A stretch of DNA of 64,000 nt from Beverwykella pulmonaria (lineage: Eukaryota > Ascomycota > Dothideomycetes > Pleosporales > Melanommataceae), in NCBI GenBank assembly GCA_001599595.1, contig BCHH01000005.1:1-64000 (forward strand). Reading direction: 5' to 3'. Below, piece by piece: positions 53,217 to 64,000 of this stretch (its first letter is position 1; every line of letters begins with the position of its first letter). A program made the position numbers and the translations under genes. The notes under the pieces were generated by a model. The model was given only the letters and a program-made list of their open reading frames with translations. It was not told the origin of the DNA and made no database searches.

Positions 53217-56200
53217 GCCAGCGTCGAGTCTGACAGTGCCGGAGCCTGTTCGAAGCTAGCAACGATTGCTGGATGGGGCACAAAAGAAACACTGAGGATG
53301 GCCGTGTCCCCGCGCTATGTGGTGTTGGATGGAGCGGACGCTGCGCCAATGGTGGAGTGAGAGGGAGGTCCGGAGGGCGCGGGTGCGGTCGGAGGATAAC
53401 CCTGCGAACAGATGCTGGACCGGCGAGCGGAGGGCTGCGTGCGTGGGATGTTTGCTCGTCAGATATTCTGTTCGTATGGATGGATGAGGTGGTGCTGTTG
53501 GTGGTCGTGGGTGTGCCTAGAGTCCAGCCGCCTAGACTAATTTCGTCCTTTCCTCATCATTGTGCAGCATCACGTGGAGAAGCCGCCCAAGGGGGAAGCT
53601 CTAACGACACCCCTCTGCTCCCCTCCCCACGTCATCCATCTCAACTGCAAACAACCCCCACGCGACTCCACGCAGCGCTCAGCGACCAGCGTTCACGCCC
53701 ACAGTAGCTCGGGCTCTGGCTGCGTTTTGCCTTGGATGTTGGGTTCAACGCGACAGCCTCCCACCAGTTGCTTTTTTGCCTCGCCCTGCAGCCCGCCCCA
53801 CGCTTTCCGCCTCACCCAAAACCACGCTCTCCGCCAGCCAAGGCCGGTGATATTGCTCGTAATGAACGCAGACCCCTTCTGCCCCGCGGCACAGATCGCT
53901 GGACGTACCAGTTTGCAGCGTCATGCCGCCGTCGTTCGAACTGGAGATTGTGAGTTGCGGCCATAGTGCAGCTTCGGCCAGCCGCTGTCTCTTGTGCTGC
54001 TAGCAGTTTTTCCTCCAACAACCCACGGTTTGCCATGGGGCCTCACCGCTTATTTAATGTTCATGCAGGCCAGCCTAAAAATACTGCGCAGTCAGGGTGA
54101 TGCTCTTTCGTGACCAGATTTTGATGAACTGCTCGGCTGCGCAACCATGGGATTGACAGCGAGCTGGCATCGCAGGCATTGCAGACGTCGTAGCCATTGT
54201 ATCCCCCAGATGGGGGCCAATCAACCGGTCCATCAGCCAGCCAAACGTTGCAGCGGCGTCGTGTGCAACATGCAGCAGGAGAGCAGTTGTGGCTCGTGAT
54301 TCAGCGTACCGAGACGAATTGCCGGGACGTCACAACCTGCGACCGGGGCTCTGGAGCATCGCGTTCGCAGCCGCACGCAGGTTACGACAAATGTTAAGGT
54401 ACCGTGTGAGCCCCGTGAGGCCTTTCCATCACGCTCCACCGCGAACGCATCGTTGCTAGGCCGTTCTTAAGAACAGCGTCCCCGTGCGCGCTCTTCGGCC
54501 GGTTAATGCGCCGCGGGCGTTTAGCACGAATAGCGCCTGCATCCAAACTTCGCTCAAACGTCGACCAGACTGCGAGCAGGTTCGGGCGCAGAGGGGCGTG
54601 AATCAGGCAGCGTTCACCGCCTAATGCGCATCATCCACTATCCTAGACGGTGATGCACGCAGCCAGGCGGCATTTCCGGCACGCTGCTGCTGTGATGGAC
54701 GTGGTGGTGGAGTTCGTGGTGGTGGAGAGCGTGGAGGTAATGGGGTTTGGGGGGTTGCGTGGATATCATCAGACAGCACAGCAAAGCACAGCACGACAAC
54801 GTGGCCGCTGGGCGCGACAACGCAGCAGCCGCAGCAGGGCAGGGCAGGGCTGGACGTGCAGGGGAGGCGGAGGCTCACGTGGAGCGTGGTTGCACAGCGA
54901 GCGTGATGACTGTTGTCTTCTGGTGCGGGTGAGGCCGGGGCTAGGGTCCTGCCCGAATGCAGAGCAGCATCGTATCCAACTTGCGAGACGTCACGGACGC
55001 TGCTCGGCAGTTCACCGCAATTCACCGCTCATCTGGGTGCTGGGTGCGAGCAAGGAGAGGGCACTGGCCAAGGCATGAACGGCCGCGCGTGAAGGGAAAG
55101 TGAAGGGGGACGTCGGGACAGAACAAGCTTTCTGGCTTGAACACATCACCAACCTGCACCGCCATAATGAAGTCAGCGTTCGTGAGGCTTCGTTCGGTAG
55201 CGACAACTTTTGGTGGAGCGCGGCGAACAAGATCTGCACCATCCTCCCATCCTGCCCTACGGCCGCCTGACGCCAGGTCATCGCGCTTCTGCACCTGGGC
55301 CCGGCCCTGGACGTGCGGCTTGCACGACGTTCAGAGAATCCCTGCGGCGTTCACCGCTCGTAGCAGGTCCTGATTCGCTACTCCTTCCTCGGCCCTCGTC
55401 TGTCGAGATGTATAGGTTGACGGCGCCATTGCCATTGACAGCTTGACAGCAGCTCCAGTGTGGCGCCGCGGGCCTTCATGCTCGTTGCCCTCCAGCCCCG
55501 TTCTGTCGATGCCTGACGGATCTGCAGAGCCATCCAAGGACAGCATATGGGGAAGGCTGCAAATGAGGCCGAGATGGGGGGAGGGGCCTCCAGGTCAATA
55601 TGGAGCAATAAGGAAAGCAGAGCCAGAGCTCCCGCATGAGTAATGCTGCTACTGTTGCTACTGCTGCTACTGCTGCTGCTGTTGCTGCGAGGTGGGACAC
55701 GTCATCCGACGAGCTGCTCCTGGCTATGCCGGCCGTCTGCTTTTTGTAGCAACTAACGTTAGTAATTCGGGCTCTTGATTCTTTTTTTTTTGGCCGCTGC
55801 TGCTGTGGGATCGCCTAGACACACTCCCTGGACTTGAATCCAAGACCAGCTGTCGTGCCGGGCATGGTCCGTGGGTAATCCCAGCTTTCGCCGGCCAGCA
55901 CAGCGTTGACACAAAATAGTCAGTGTCAAGCCCGCAAGCCAGCAAGCCAGAGACGCATCCTAATCCAAGCCCCCGGATCCCTACCGCGGACGCAACGAGG
56001 CGCTAGGAGCCACTTGAATGCATCAGAACTGTACTGGTCGCTCCGCTAATCCCGCCCGCCCTAATCCCTCTACTACTGTATGATCCATGCCTTCAAGTAC
56101 CTCACTCCCAATTCTCCGCTCGCCACTCGCCAGCACAACACCGTCTTGTTCCCTCCTCCTTTCCGCTCAGAGTAGTGGCTATGCACGCTTGTCGTTAGAC

Positions 56201-56800
56201 CACCATTGGACCGTGTTTCACGCCCCTGCCGAATTGCCCTGTGCCATTTCCTAAATAGCTCGTCGAGTTCGACCAAACAGAGCGTCAAGTCTGCAAAGTA
56301 CCTTTCAACTGGCTGAATACCCTCCATCGGGCACATTTCGAGACTATCCCAACTTCATCGCCCCATCTCCCCTCTAACTTTCAGCACCGCTTGCTCCTCC
56401 TCACGCCGCGCTCCTGCCTTTGTTTGTCAAAACAATAACACCCAGCTCACGCGTCTCGTCTCGTCTCGCATCTGACTCTTGCTGCTCGTCATCGTACCGG
56501 GCCATTTTAGCCCAACACTGCGGCTTGGGCTGCACTGATCGTGCTGCCGCTCCAGGTAGCATCATCTTCCCGCCAGGCTTCCTTCCGGTGGAGAAACTTT
56601 CCCAAAGAATCAACCAACTTTGGCTGGCAAATAGCCAAGGTGCACGTATTGATCCGGTTCGGCAAGAGTCTTGCTCATTGATATCGACTTCCGTGGCGTG
56701 CCGTTCGAACTCGAACCCCATCTTCTTCCCATCGAAACCATCACGAGCGGCGTAGGTAGGAGTTTTTAAGACACCTTCATCGACTTATGGGCGGGCTCAG
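53217..56800. other. Long gene-free region upstream of TBCB and the Myb-type gene
   Basis: 3.6 kb with no recognisable coding gene or RNA gene. Many overlapping GC-rich open frames are present on both strands but lack motifs. It must include the TBCB promoter on its left and probably a 5' exon or long leader of the Myb-type gene on its right. Confidence 0.4.
55644..55688 (+). repeat. (GCT)n trinucleotide repeat
   Basis: An imperfect GCT/ACT/GTT array with a 3-bp period in non-coding DNA. Confidence 0.9.
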
Positions 56801-58451
56801 GGCCGGTCCACCTCGCTCATCGTGGATATCAATCTACTCCTCGAGCCCCGAGGCTCCGAGTCTCCGGGGAGCAAGAAGAGCTCGACTTCAATAGCCTCAA
56901 ACTCTACTGGGGCTACGAGGGCGTACACGACTGCGCCTTCGGCGTATACGCAGTCGCCCGCATATGCGCATTCTCCAGCATATGCAACCACATCATCACC
57001 GGCCTACGCTTCCGCACTACCAGCTTATACTTCATCCTCGCCATCGTATGGCGCGGCACCTGCCTACTCCACACCTGGACCGCTTGGTTCGCTATCACTT
57101 GCTCAAGGCGGTCCTGTTCTCCCTGCCATTTCAGAACTCCAGCGCCATCCGGATCCTTCACAACATCCACAGTTCCGTTCTCTCTACTCCGGTCCTCCAG
57201 TCCCCGCGGCCATCTCCCAGGCTCCATCTGGATCCAATGGATCTCCTCCGACGCAAATGCTCAAACGGGCTGCCTCGCAGACTCCCTTGACTGAGGAGAG
57301 TCCTGCAAAGAAGCAATCCAAGTGGACCCCAGAGGAGGATAACCTGACTATTGAATTACGAGGTCAGGGTATGAAATGGGATGATATCGCGAAACGACTC
57401 CCTGGAAGAAGCTCAATTTCTTGTCGATTACGCTACCAGAACTACTTAGAGAAGCGCGCCATCTGGGACGAGGAGAAGAAAAACAAGCTCGCAAGACTGT
57501 ACGCTCGGTATGTACAAAGTTACTTTCTTCGTTGGTCACCGCACCGCCACATGCCACGATGCTTTGGTCGTTTACTCCATACTCCTTATCTCTGCCCCCC
57601 TGAAGGGCTTGGAAGTGTTTGGTTTGCTCCTCCCCTAGTTTGAAAGTGAATAACTTCGCCCTGTGACTGTATGCGATCGTGCACCAACGGGCCATCTTAT
57701 ATGAGAGCTAGAGCTAATGATATCTTGTAGATTCAAGGACCAAATGTGGCAGAAAGTGGCAACTGAAATGGGGATCCCCTGGCGCTCAGCCGAGTCGATG
57801 CACTGGCAGCTGGGAGAACAAGAGATGAGCGCGCGCGCCAACGCTCCTGTCTTTCAGCTCCACCCCTCTGCAACGGGTCTTAGCTCGCCGCAGCCAGCTC
57901 CTGCACTGCCAGCACCGCACGGCTTCACACCGGCGAATGCCCCTCAATTGATCCCTAACCAACTACCACCGCCTCCACAACAGCAGTATCAACCACCACC
58001 TACACTACCCGGGCCAACTCATTCTTATCATCAACGCTCAGGGAGCAATTCAAGTCAAGGTCGGCGCAGGAATAGCTCATTCAGTCGGCGACGGACAGAG
58101 GGAAGATCGAGGTCTAGTGTACCGCCACAACTCGGCCCGGCTCTTTCTCCATTGCAGCCTGCTTCTGAGGCTGATTCTACGCGCGGAGCGAGGACAGCAA
58201 CTGCTCCAGAGTCCTATTCAACTGTCAAGAAGGAAAGCGAAAGCGGAGGCTTCGCCGAGCCGTACGCGAAGAGAAGGCGGGAGGATGAGTCTGTTGGTGC
58301 GTATCGGTCTGAGCTGGGTACGCGTAGTCCAGGAGGAAGGAGTCCCGACAGAGCTTCACAGCGCAGTGGGACTGGAAGCGTGAAGAGCGTGAAGAGAGAG
58401 CCTATCGAGCCAGAGCAAACTTCGAACGAGCCCCCATCCTCTGCGACTTAG
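56801..58451 (+). CDS. Myb/SANT-domain DNA-binding protein (5' end unresolved)
   Basis: Two exons, 56801-57507 and 57731-58451 (223-bp intron), encode at least 475 aa. SANT repeat 1 (KWTPEEDNLTIELRGQGMKW, DDIAKRLPGRSSISCRLRYQ) and the start of repeat 2 lie in the first exon. The splice restores LARLYARFKDQMWQKVATEM, GIPWRSAESMHWQLGEQEM, completing a two-repeat Myb-like module found widely in ascomycetes. The N-terminal ~100 residues carry tyrosine repeats of the type SPAYA. The tail is basic and Ser/Pro-rich with RRRNSSFSRRR and KRRRED, likely nuclear-localisation signals, and the KREPIEPE sumoylation-type motif. No in-frame ATG exists between the acceptor-like CTCAG (56796-56800) and codon 146 of the open frame, so an upstream coding exon must supply the start. 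Target genes are unknown. Confidence 0.7.
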
Positions 58452-61400
58452 TTGCTCTATCATTTCAAGCTGGCGTAGTCTTCGAAGACTTATCTGGTAT
58501 CGTAATACTAGAACGCATAGCATAGCTTCTATGACTGTGCTTGCGGGGCTCCGTGGGTCATGGTCATGGTCAGGGGGATCAGGAGGCTTAGTTGCGGGAA
58601 GAGATGGACATAGGCTCGGGCAGGAACCGTTAAGAGCATGGAAATAATAAGGGTTTGCATATGGTGCACAGGTGTCGGTCCCAGCGCATTGATACACGAT
58701 AACATACTTGCTGGGATGGGAATGGATTATAGGTTGCATAGCGGAACGGACAAGGTGTTCACTTCATCATCATCAACCAGTATGGAGCGGTAACGATTGT
58801 GGCATTTAGCATTTTGGGCGGGGTTTTCCTTTCTGCTTTTATCATTGTTATATCTCATCTCTCAACATCATAGCGGTGGGTTTTTTTTTCCTGGGCTCAT
58901 CATCGGTTCTCGTTCTGCCCTATACACCCATTTGGCGGTTAGGAATGTGCATTTTCTAGCGTCCTTTTCTGTAGATTTCATACCTTTTCGTTTTCTTCTG
59001 TTACATGCTTGTTATTATTATCATCGTTAACGTACAGTGCGGACCGGACGTTTGTGCATTTTGAGCAAGCTCGGCGGGATAGGGACACAAGACGTCTCCT
59101 TTTGCAAAAGAAAACATTTATCCGCATACGTTCTTTTCTCTACTATACCATGATGGAATCAATTCCATCCTTGTTCAACATTAGAACAGACGACTATACG
59201 AATGTACAGTAGGAGCCATCGGCTTGCTGCTACAACGGCTCTGTTCATCCTTCTCCTCCTTCCTTGGGTCCATTTCCACACCCATCGTACGATCGAAGCT
59301 GCGTGGTATATTTTGCATGGCGCTTTTCTTAACAGGCGTCCCATGCTATTGTGGCGGTGAAGGAAAATTTCAGCACACGCTCTTTTCCCGGACTTCTCCC
59401 ACCGCTTCTTGAGCCCATCGCCGAGGGATGCATGACGTATCGCATCCGGCGACACGGGCGTGTACGTGTTTTCGATGGGAAAGCGCAATGGCTTGCTGCG
59501 CGCTGAGTTGTCATTGTTGAGATGTCCGATGAATGTGGATGGGGCTGTCCCCTGTAGACAGAGGCTTGTACAGCCTCACTTTTTTGGGACGGGACAGCAC
59601 ACACTAATTACACAACGAGTCAAGATGGAGGGGTGGCGCATGAGTGTGCATGCCCATCTCTGCCTCCATAGTCATTGCGATTTGCATGCCCAAGGCACTA
59701 CGCAATATTGCTGCCTCACTCGCTTCACGTTTCTAACGGATTAATAGACGGGTTTGGGTTGAGGTTGCCGTGCATGAAAAGTCTTTTTTCTCGAAGCTTT
59801 GTGAACGAACGAACGGGGGATGGAACGAGGGATGGGAAACCCATGGGGTGGGGTGGGTGTGCGTGCGCGTTTTGGAAAAATTTGAAACGAGAGGGGTGGG
59901 GTGCATCCTTGTTTCGATTCATGCTACAGTACTTTGTATGCTACGCAAAAGCAAGGAAAATATGACTGTGCTCTACAGGGTATGAATGGATGGATGAATG
60001 GATGGAGAGAGACACGTCGGGGAAGGCTTCTGGAAGATCATGCTATGGTTGTTCATGTGGGGTATCGTTCCTATGTGCGGCTCTGCAGACGCAACGGAAG
60101 ACATGGGAGACGCGGATGTCATGTTTCTATGCGAGGCAACTCGGCATAAAGCTTCATGCCTTCCCTCCCGAACAACATTTCGCATGTCCGCGCCGTTCGA
60201 TGCACCTCACACACACCCGTCCGCCCGGCTGCGCGGCTCCTCCCAAGTCTCGCGTATGGGCCTCCTGCGAACATGTTCAAACAAGGTATCTGGCATGGTC
60301 AAACGAAGCGCGTGTCTCGTAGTGCCGGCGTCGACGCTCAGATCGCATTGCGTTACTTTTTTTTATTTGTGAGATCAAACCTAATGATAAAGCTTCTAGA
60401 AGCAAAAAAGAAGCGTGTTCGAGGTCTGCTCGCCCTAAGTGGGCCGAGGTGGGTGCGATGTCATGGCATGATATGGCGTGGTTCGTGATTCCGAGTCAAT
60501 CTGATACAGTACTTGGCCCGGGCAGCGCAGGCAGGGAAAGGACGGAACCGTTGCTGAGAGCTGTTTGGCCAAATTCCCGTAGAGGTTCTGGAAAACTTTT
60601 GAAACGGCCTCCACAAAGAACGTTGTCTGCCAAAACCGTTCATCTTGTCAAAGATGCATATTGGCCTTGTCGTTCTCTCTTTCGGACTCGGTTCAAGTCA
60701 TGGGAGCTAGACTGGTGTTGCGGCGGTCCAACGTCACGGTTCACGGTTCACCTTCCTAACAACCACGGCCAAACGAATCCGGCAATCTATTCAAATCGAC
60801 AAGGACCATTCTAGCTTCGAACACCAACGTGGCTTTCCGCACATTCCGCCCGTTCCGGAATTTCATGAAGCGAGTTGGAGATAGAGTTTGCAAATCACGC
60901 AAGTGGAGCGACTCGGTGGCAGGCCATGGGAATGAAATGAGCGTGTTCTCGCCTAAGTTGGTAGCCACAATACACGCTCAATTCGCCTCGGTGTATCACA
61001 CCCTTGATTGTGTATAATTGAGAAATTAGCGCAAGGTACGGACGGAATAAGTGAAATGCTCAGCCATCTTCTGTCAGATTATAGTTTGAAAATGAGAAAA
61101 ACAGCCTTCTCATCGCCCGATCCACTCCACAAAAATATCCAACCATATATATAGCCGGGCCGTCGACTTAGCTTCGCCGTCCGTGAACCATGGGACCAAT
61201 CTCTTGGATAAAGAACCGGCTGCCTGTTAGCACTAAAAGAAGCGAACGAAATCCGGTGGCTCCCAAGCGCGGGGACTGACTCGAGGGGGGAACACTGCGG
61301 TTTGCTGAACGCCCCGAGCAGAAGTGGGGTAAGCGAAGCCTTACGACACTGGGGAGTCATGAACTGAGACGAAGGGCGGCGTGCGTTGTCAGTGTGGTGT

Positions 61401-64000
61401 TGATCTTGATGATGATGATAATGTACAGCAGGGTTTGTGGCTGTTGGGCTTTGGGCTGCGAAGTCGGACCATATGCCATGACAAGGGGGACCGGAGCAGC
61501 TGAGGGTGTTCTGGGTAGGGCTGGAGCAAGATACATTGAAAGGCTGTGAGTGGTTCGTGGGGGAATTGCGAGAGTTGAACGTCAGCGTTGTGTGTTGTCA
61601 TGCAACAACTTCACGGCTCACAGCGCTGCACTTGCGAGAATCGCTATGCACATCCCTATTGAAGAGCGCCTTCTTGACTCCCATCAAGATAATGGTGGAT
61701 GTACATCAAGAACTGCCTCGTTGGGCGATTGCTAATGGCGATAGGTACGTCGACGTGTATCTCCATCCGCGCCACACTTCACTTCTCAACACCAAGATCC
61801 GACCACATCGAATCTCTATGCATCTCTGACTCCACTTTCAAGATTGAACAACGCATCAGCTAGCTCAATTCCTCCATACTCCGAGGAAGTGGCGAGCTCC
61901 ACATCCTGGCTGTTGCCGTCAACAATGAGCGCCTTCAACCGCATAGCACAAGCGTGGCTCCTCGTCTTAAGAGGATATGATACAAAACAGATCACCTCGG
62001 TCCAAATACCTCTATTACCACAATCTATCTACACAGATGTTCATATCTTCACCGATTCCCATCACCAGCAACACTCTCCTCACCGCTTCACACCGCCCTT
62101 CCTCTGCGTCCGTCCCATAGTCAAACCAGCCATCATTTTCTCCAGCACACACGCCCAGAAAACCCCTCTCCGCCACTGCATAGCTAAACACCCTTCCCGC
62201 CACCCTCGCCGTCCCTTACCCGCTCCATTTCCCCAGCCACTCACGCCTCCCATTACGGTTACACAGCATCTGGGGAAGCGGCACTCGTGTCTAGAGTAGC
62301 GCCGTGTCACCGTAGCAGAAAGAAGGCAACCGGCGACACAACAGGTAAGAAAAGGTCCCTTACGTTGCGTTGCGTGGTATGTATCTATGGTTGCACGACC
62401 TTGAACTAGCGCTGTGTCCGTTGTACAAGTCTTACGCAACGGGACGGGCGTGTCAGAACCTTGAGCAGACGTTGAATGTGATATGAGCTGTCACCTTCTG
62501 CGTTGCTTTTTATGAGGATGCAGGTGCAGATGCAGATGCAGAGATGAACGCCCTGTTCGGCCCCCCTTTTTCCTTTACCACTGTGTGCATGGCGTTACTA
62601 CACTGTACTGAGTGTCGACCATAGCATTAGCGCTCGCAGACCCAGTTGCACACTTCACACCGCCCACTGCATACTGCACACTGCACGGTTCTTCATAATA
62701 ATGTAGCACAGAACAACACAGCACATGCTTCCTCCAATTCTCTCTTTGCCTACCAATCGTTCAACTTACCCAACACCAATGCCCATGTGTCTCAAGTCCC
62801 ACAACATTGGAGTCTAGCCCTATCTTGCGCAGCGATGCAACGGAGAGCCGTATATGCGACATCAGACTCGTCATATCCATCTCTACTACAATCGCTTCGC
62901 TCTCGATCCCATTTCTAGTTACGCTGGTCCAGTCACCCCTGAACAACAACCCCCTACCGGTCCTATCTAACATATCGTCCGCGGGAGACACGGGTTCGGG
63001 AAGGAGCGTCAGCAAATCAGGCCGTCCTGTGTCTTTACTCTGGATCCGAGGGCAAAAGGGATGGCGACCCGGTGTGGCGGTGAGGAGAGGTGAAAGTCGG
63101 TGTGAGGAGCTATGTTTAGGGTCCTAGGATGGAGAGGAGAAACAGAACAAGATACTGTAGAACCGGCAGTTGGGAAAGGTATTCGATTATCGTTGTCGTG
63201 ATGCTTCGTGATAACCAGATAGACTAGAGAGATAACAAGGAAACCGCCGACGTAGAGGCGAGCCAGCTCTTGAACCCCCCCAGAAGAACACCATGAACAC
63301 CATCCATATCTCGATACCTAGATTTACAAACCCACTGGTATACGCGATGAACTACCGAGCTTATGCCCACGCACACTAACTCAGATCAACCTTTGCGCCG
63401 AGCATGACAGCAGACCCCTCGCACTAAGGAACGGAACCTCGGATACAGGAAAATCCTGCAACCCATTGTGACTATCACGATCTTTGTCCGTGGTTCCCTT
63501 CAACGTCACCGCCATATTGCGTTCTTCACCGCCCATCCGACAGTGGAGCGCCTAGCTAGATGAGTTGTGGAAGAGGAAACGCTACTCGTTGTCCTCGCCG
63601 GACGTTTCGAACCCCTGTGAGAAGAAGATACGAGTTGTGCCGCTGCCCACATTTTTGATGCTGTACGTGTTGCCTGTGAACCACGGTTCAGTAAAGATCC
63701 GAATGCAGGAAATAGCGCTTAGGCGACAGGAAGGGGAAAGCGCGGGGACAGGGACGGAAATAGGTGGGGGGAGCAATGCGAATGCGATGTCGCACAGCTC
63801 GGAATAAAGATGCAGCGAAAAAGCAACAACATGGTTTGTGCGCTTCCCGACGTCGTTGGCGAGGCCGAATGTTGCACAGCATGCAGAGTGCGCTCCAGCC
63901 ACATCTACGCGCGAAGGAGCAGGACCTCGCTTGCCCCTGGCCCCAACCGTACAACTTCATCGCGCAACGCGAAATCCGGGCCAAGTCTGCCATCTCCCAT
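58452..64000. other. 5.5-kb region with no recognisable gene
   Basis: No coding frame longer than about 150 codons, no domain, no tRNA-like fold and no copy of the left-hand repeats was found. Short simple repeats occur: ATGG-rich near 59985-60005, GAT near 61402-61420, GCAGAT near 62520-62545 and CACTGCA-like near 62645-62690. T-runs flank 58873 and 60358. The region may be long regulatory DNA of the Myb-type gene or of a gene beyond the right edge. Confidence 0.45.

Noticed and set aside
55790..55880. tRNA-like sequence on the minus strand (GATTCAAGTCC resembles a T arm)
   Set aside because: The position-53 base does not fit, no A-box or cloverleaf can be built around it.

Overview
The window is nuclear DNA of a filamentous ascomycete (Pezizomycotina; class and species not determinable by eye). 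The signs are many short spliceosomal introns (mostly 50-80 bp, GT..AG, often a GCTAAC/GCTAAT branch site), fungal protein families (DUF1996 and G1-like secreted proteins, a FacC/YAT2-type carnitine acetyltransferase, a fungal DUF7053-like protein), and fungal LTR and non-LTR retrotransposon remains. No tRNA, rRNA, CRISPR array, prokaryotic operon or viral gene was found.

The window has two parts. The left ~19 kb is rich in transposon debris and secreted-protein genes. It holds the 3' end of a non-LTR element nested in an LTR-element remnant, an LTR carrying a 47-bp minisatellite, and two families of solo LTRs; four solo LTRs keep perfect 5-bp target-site duplications. Around these lie an astacin metalloprotease, two inverted DUF1996 paralogues, a G1-peptidase-like protein with both catalytic positions changed, a truncated VIT-domain gene, a frameshifted NmrA pseudogene and a broken possible arrestin-like ORF.

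From ~19 kb rightwards the sequence is mostly conserved cellular genes: GH85 endo-beta-N-acetylglucosaminidase and the ERD2 K/HDEL receptor (divergent pair), EDC4-like decapping scaffold, a MARVEL-type membrane protein, a DUF7053-like protein, a DHA1-type MFS transporter, a membrane-anchored SDR, RNase H2 subunit A, a disordered hypothetical protein, carnitine acetyltransferase, a Rad57-type RecA paralogue, tubulin-folding cofactor B with two unusually long introns, and a Myb/SANT protein. The last 5.5 kb has no recognisable gene.

The genes do not form a pathway cluster. The clearest functional neighbours are ENGase and ERD2, both tied to ER glycoprotein handling, which share a 413-bp divergent promoter region. 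Exon coordinates were worked out by hand from splice signals and family similarity; RNA data would be needed to confirm them. No dramatic unknown system was identified. The best leads are the short solo-LTR family, the micro-exon DUF1996 gene, the probable G1 pseudo-peptidase, and the long TBCB introns.
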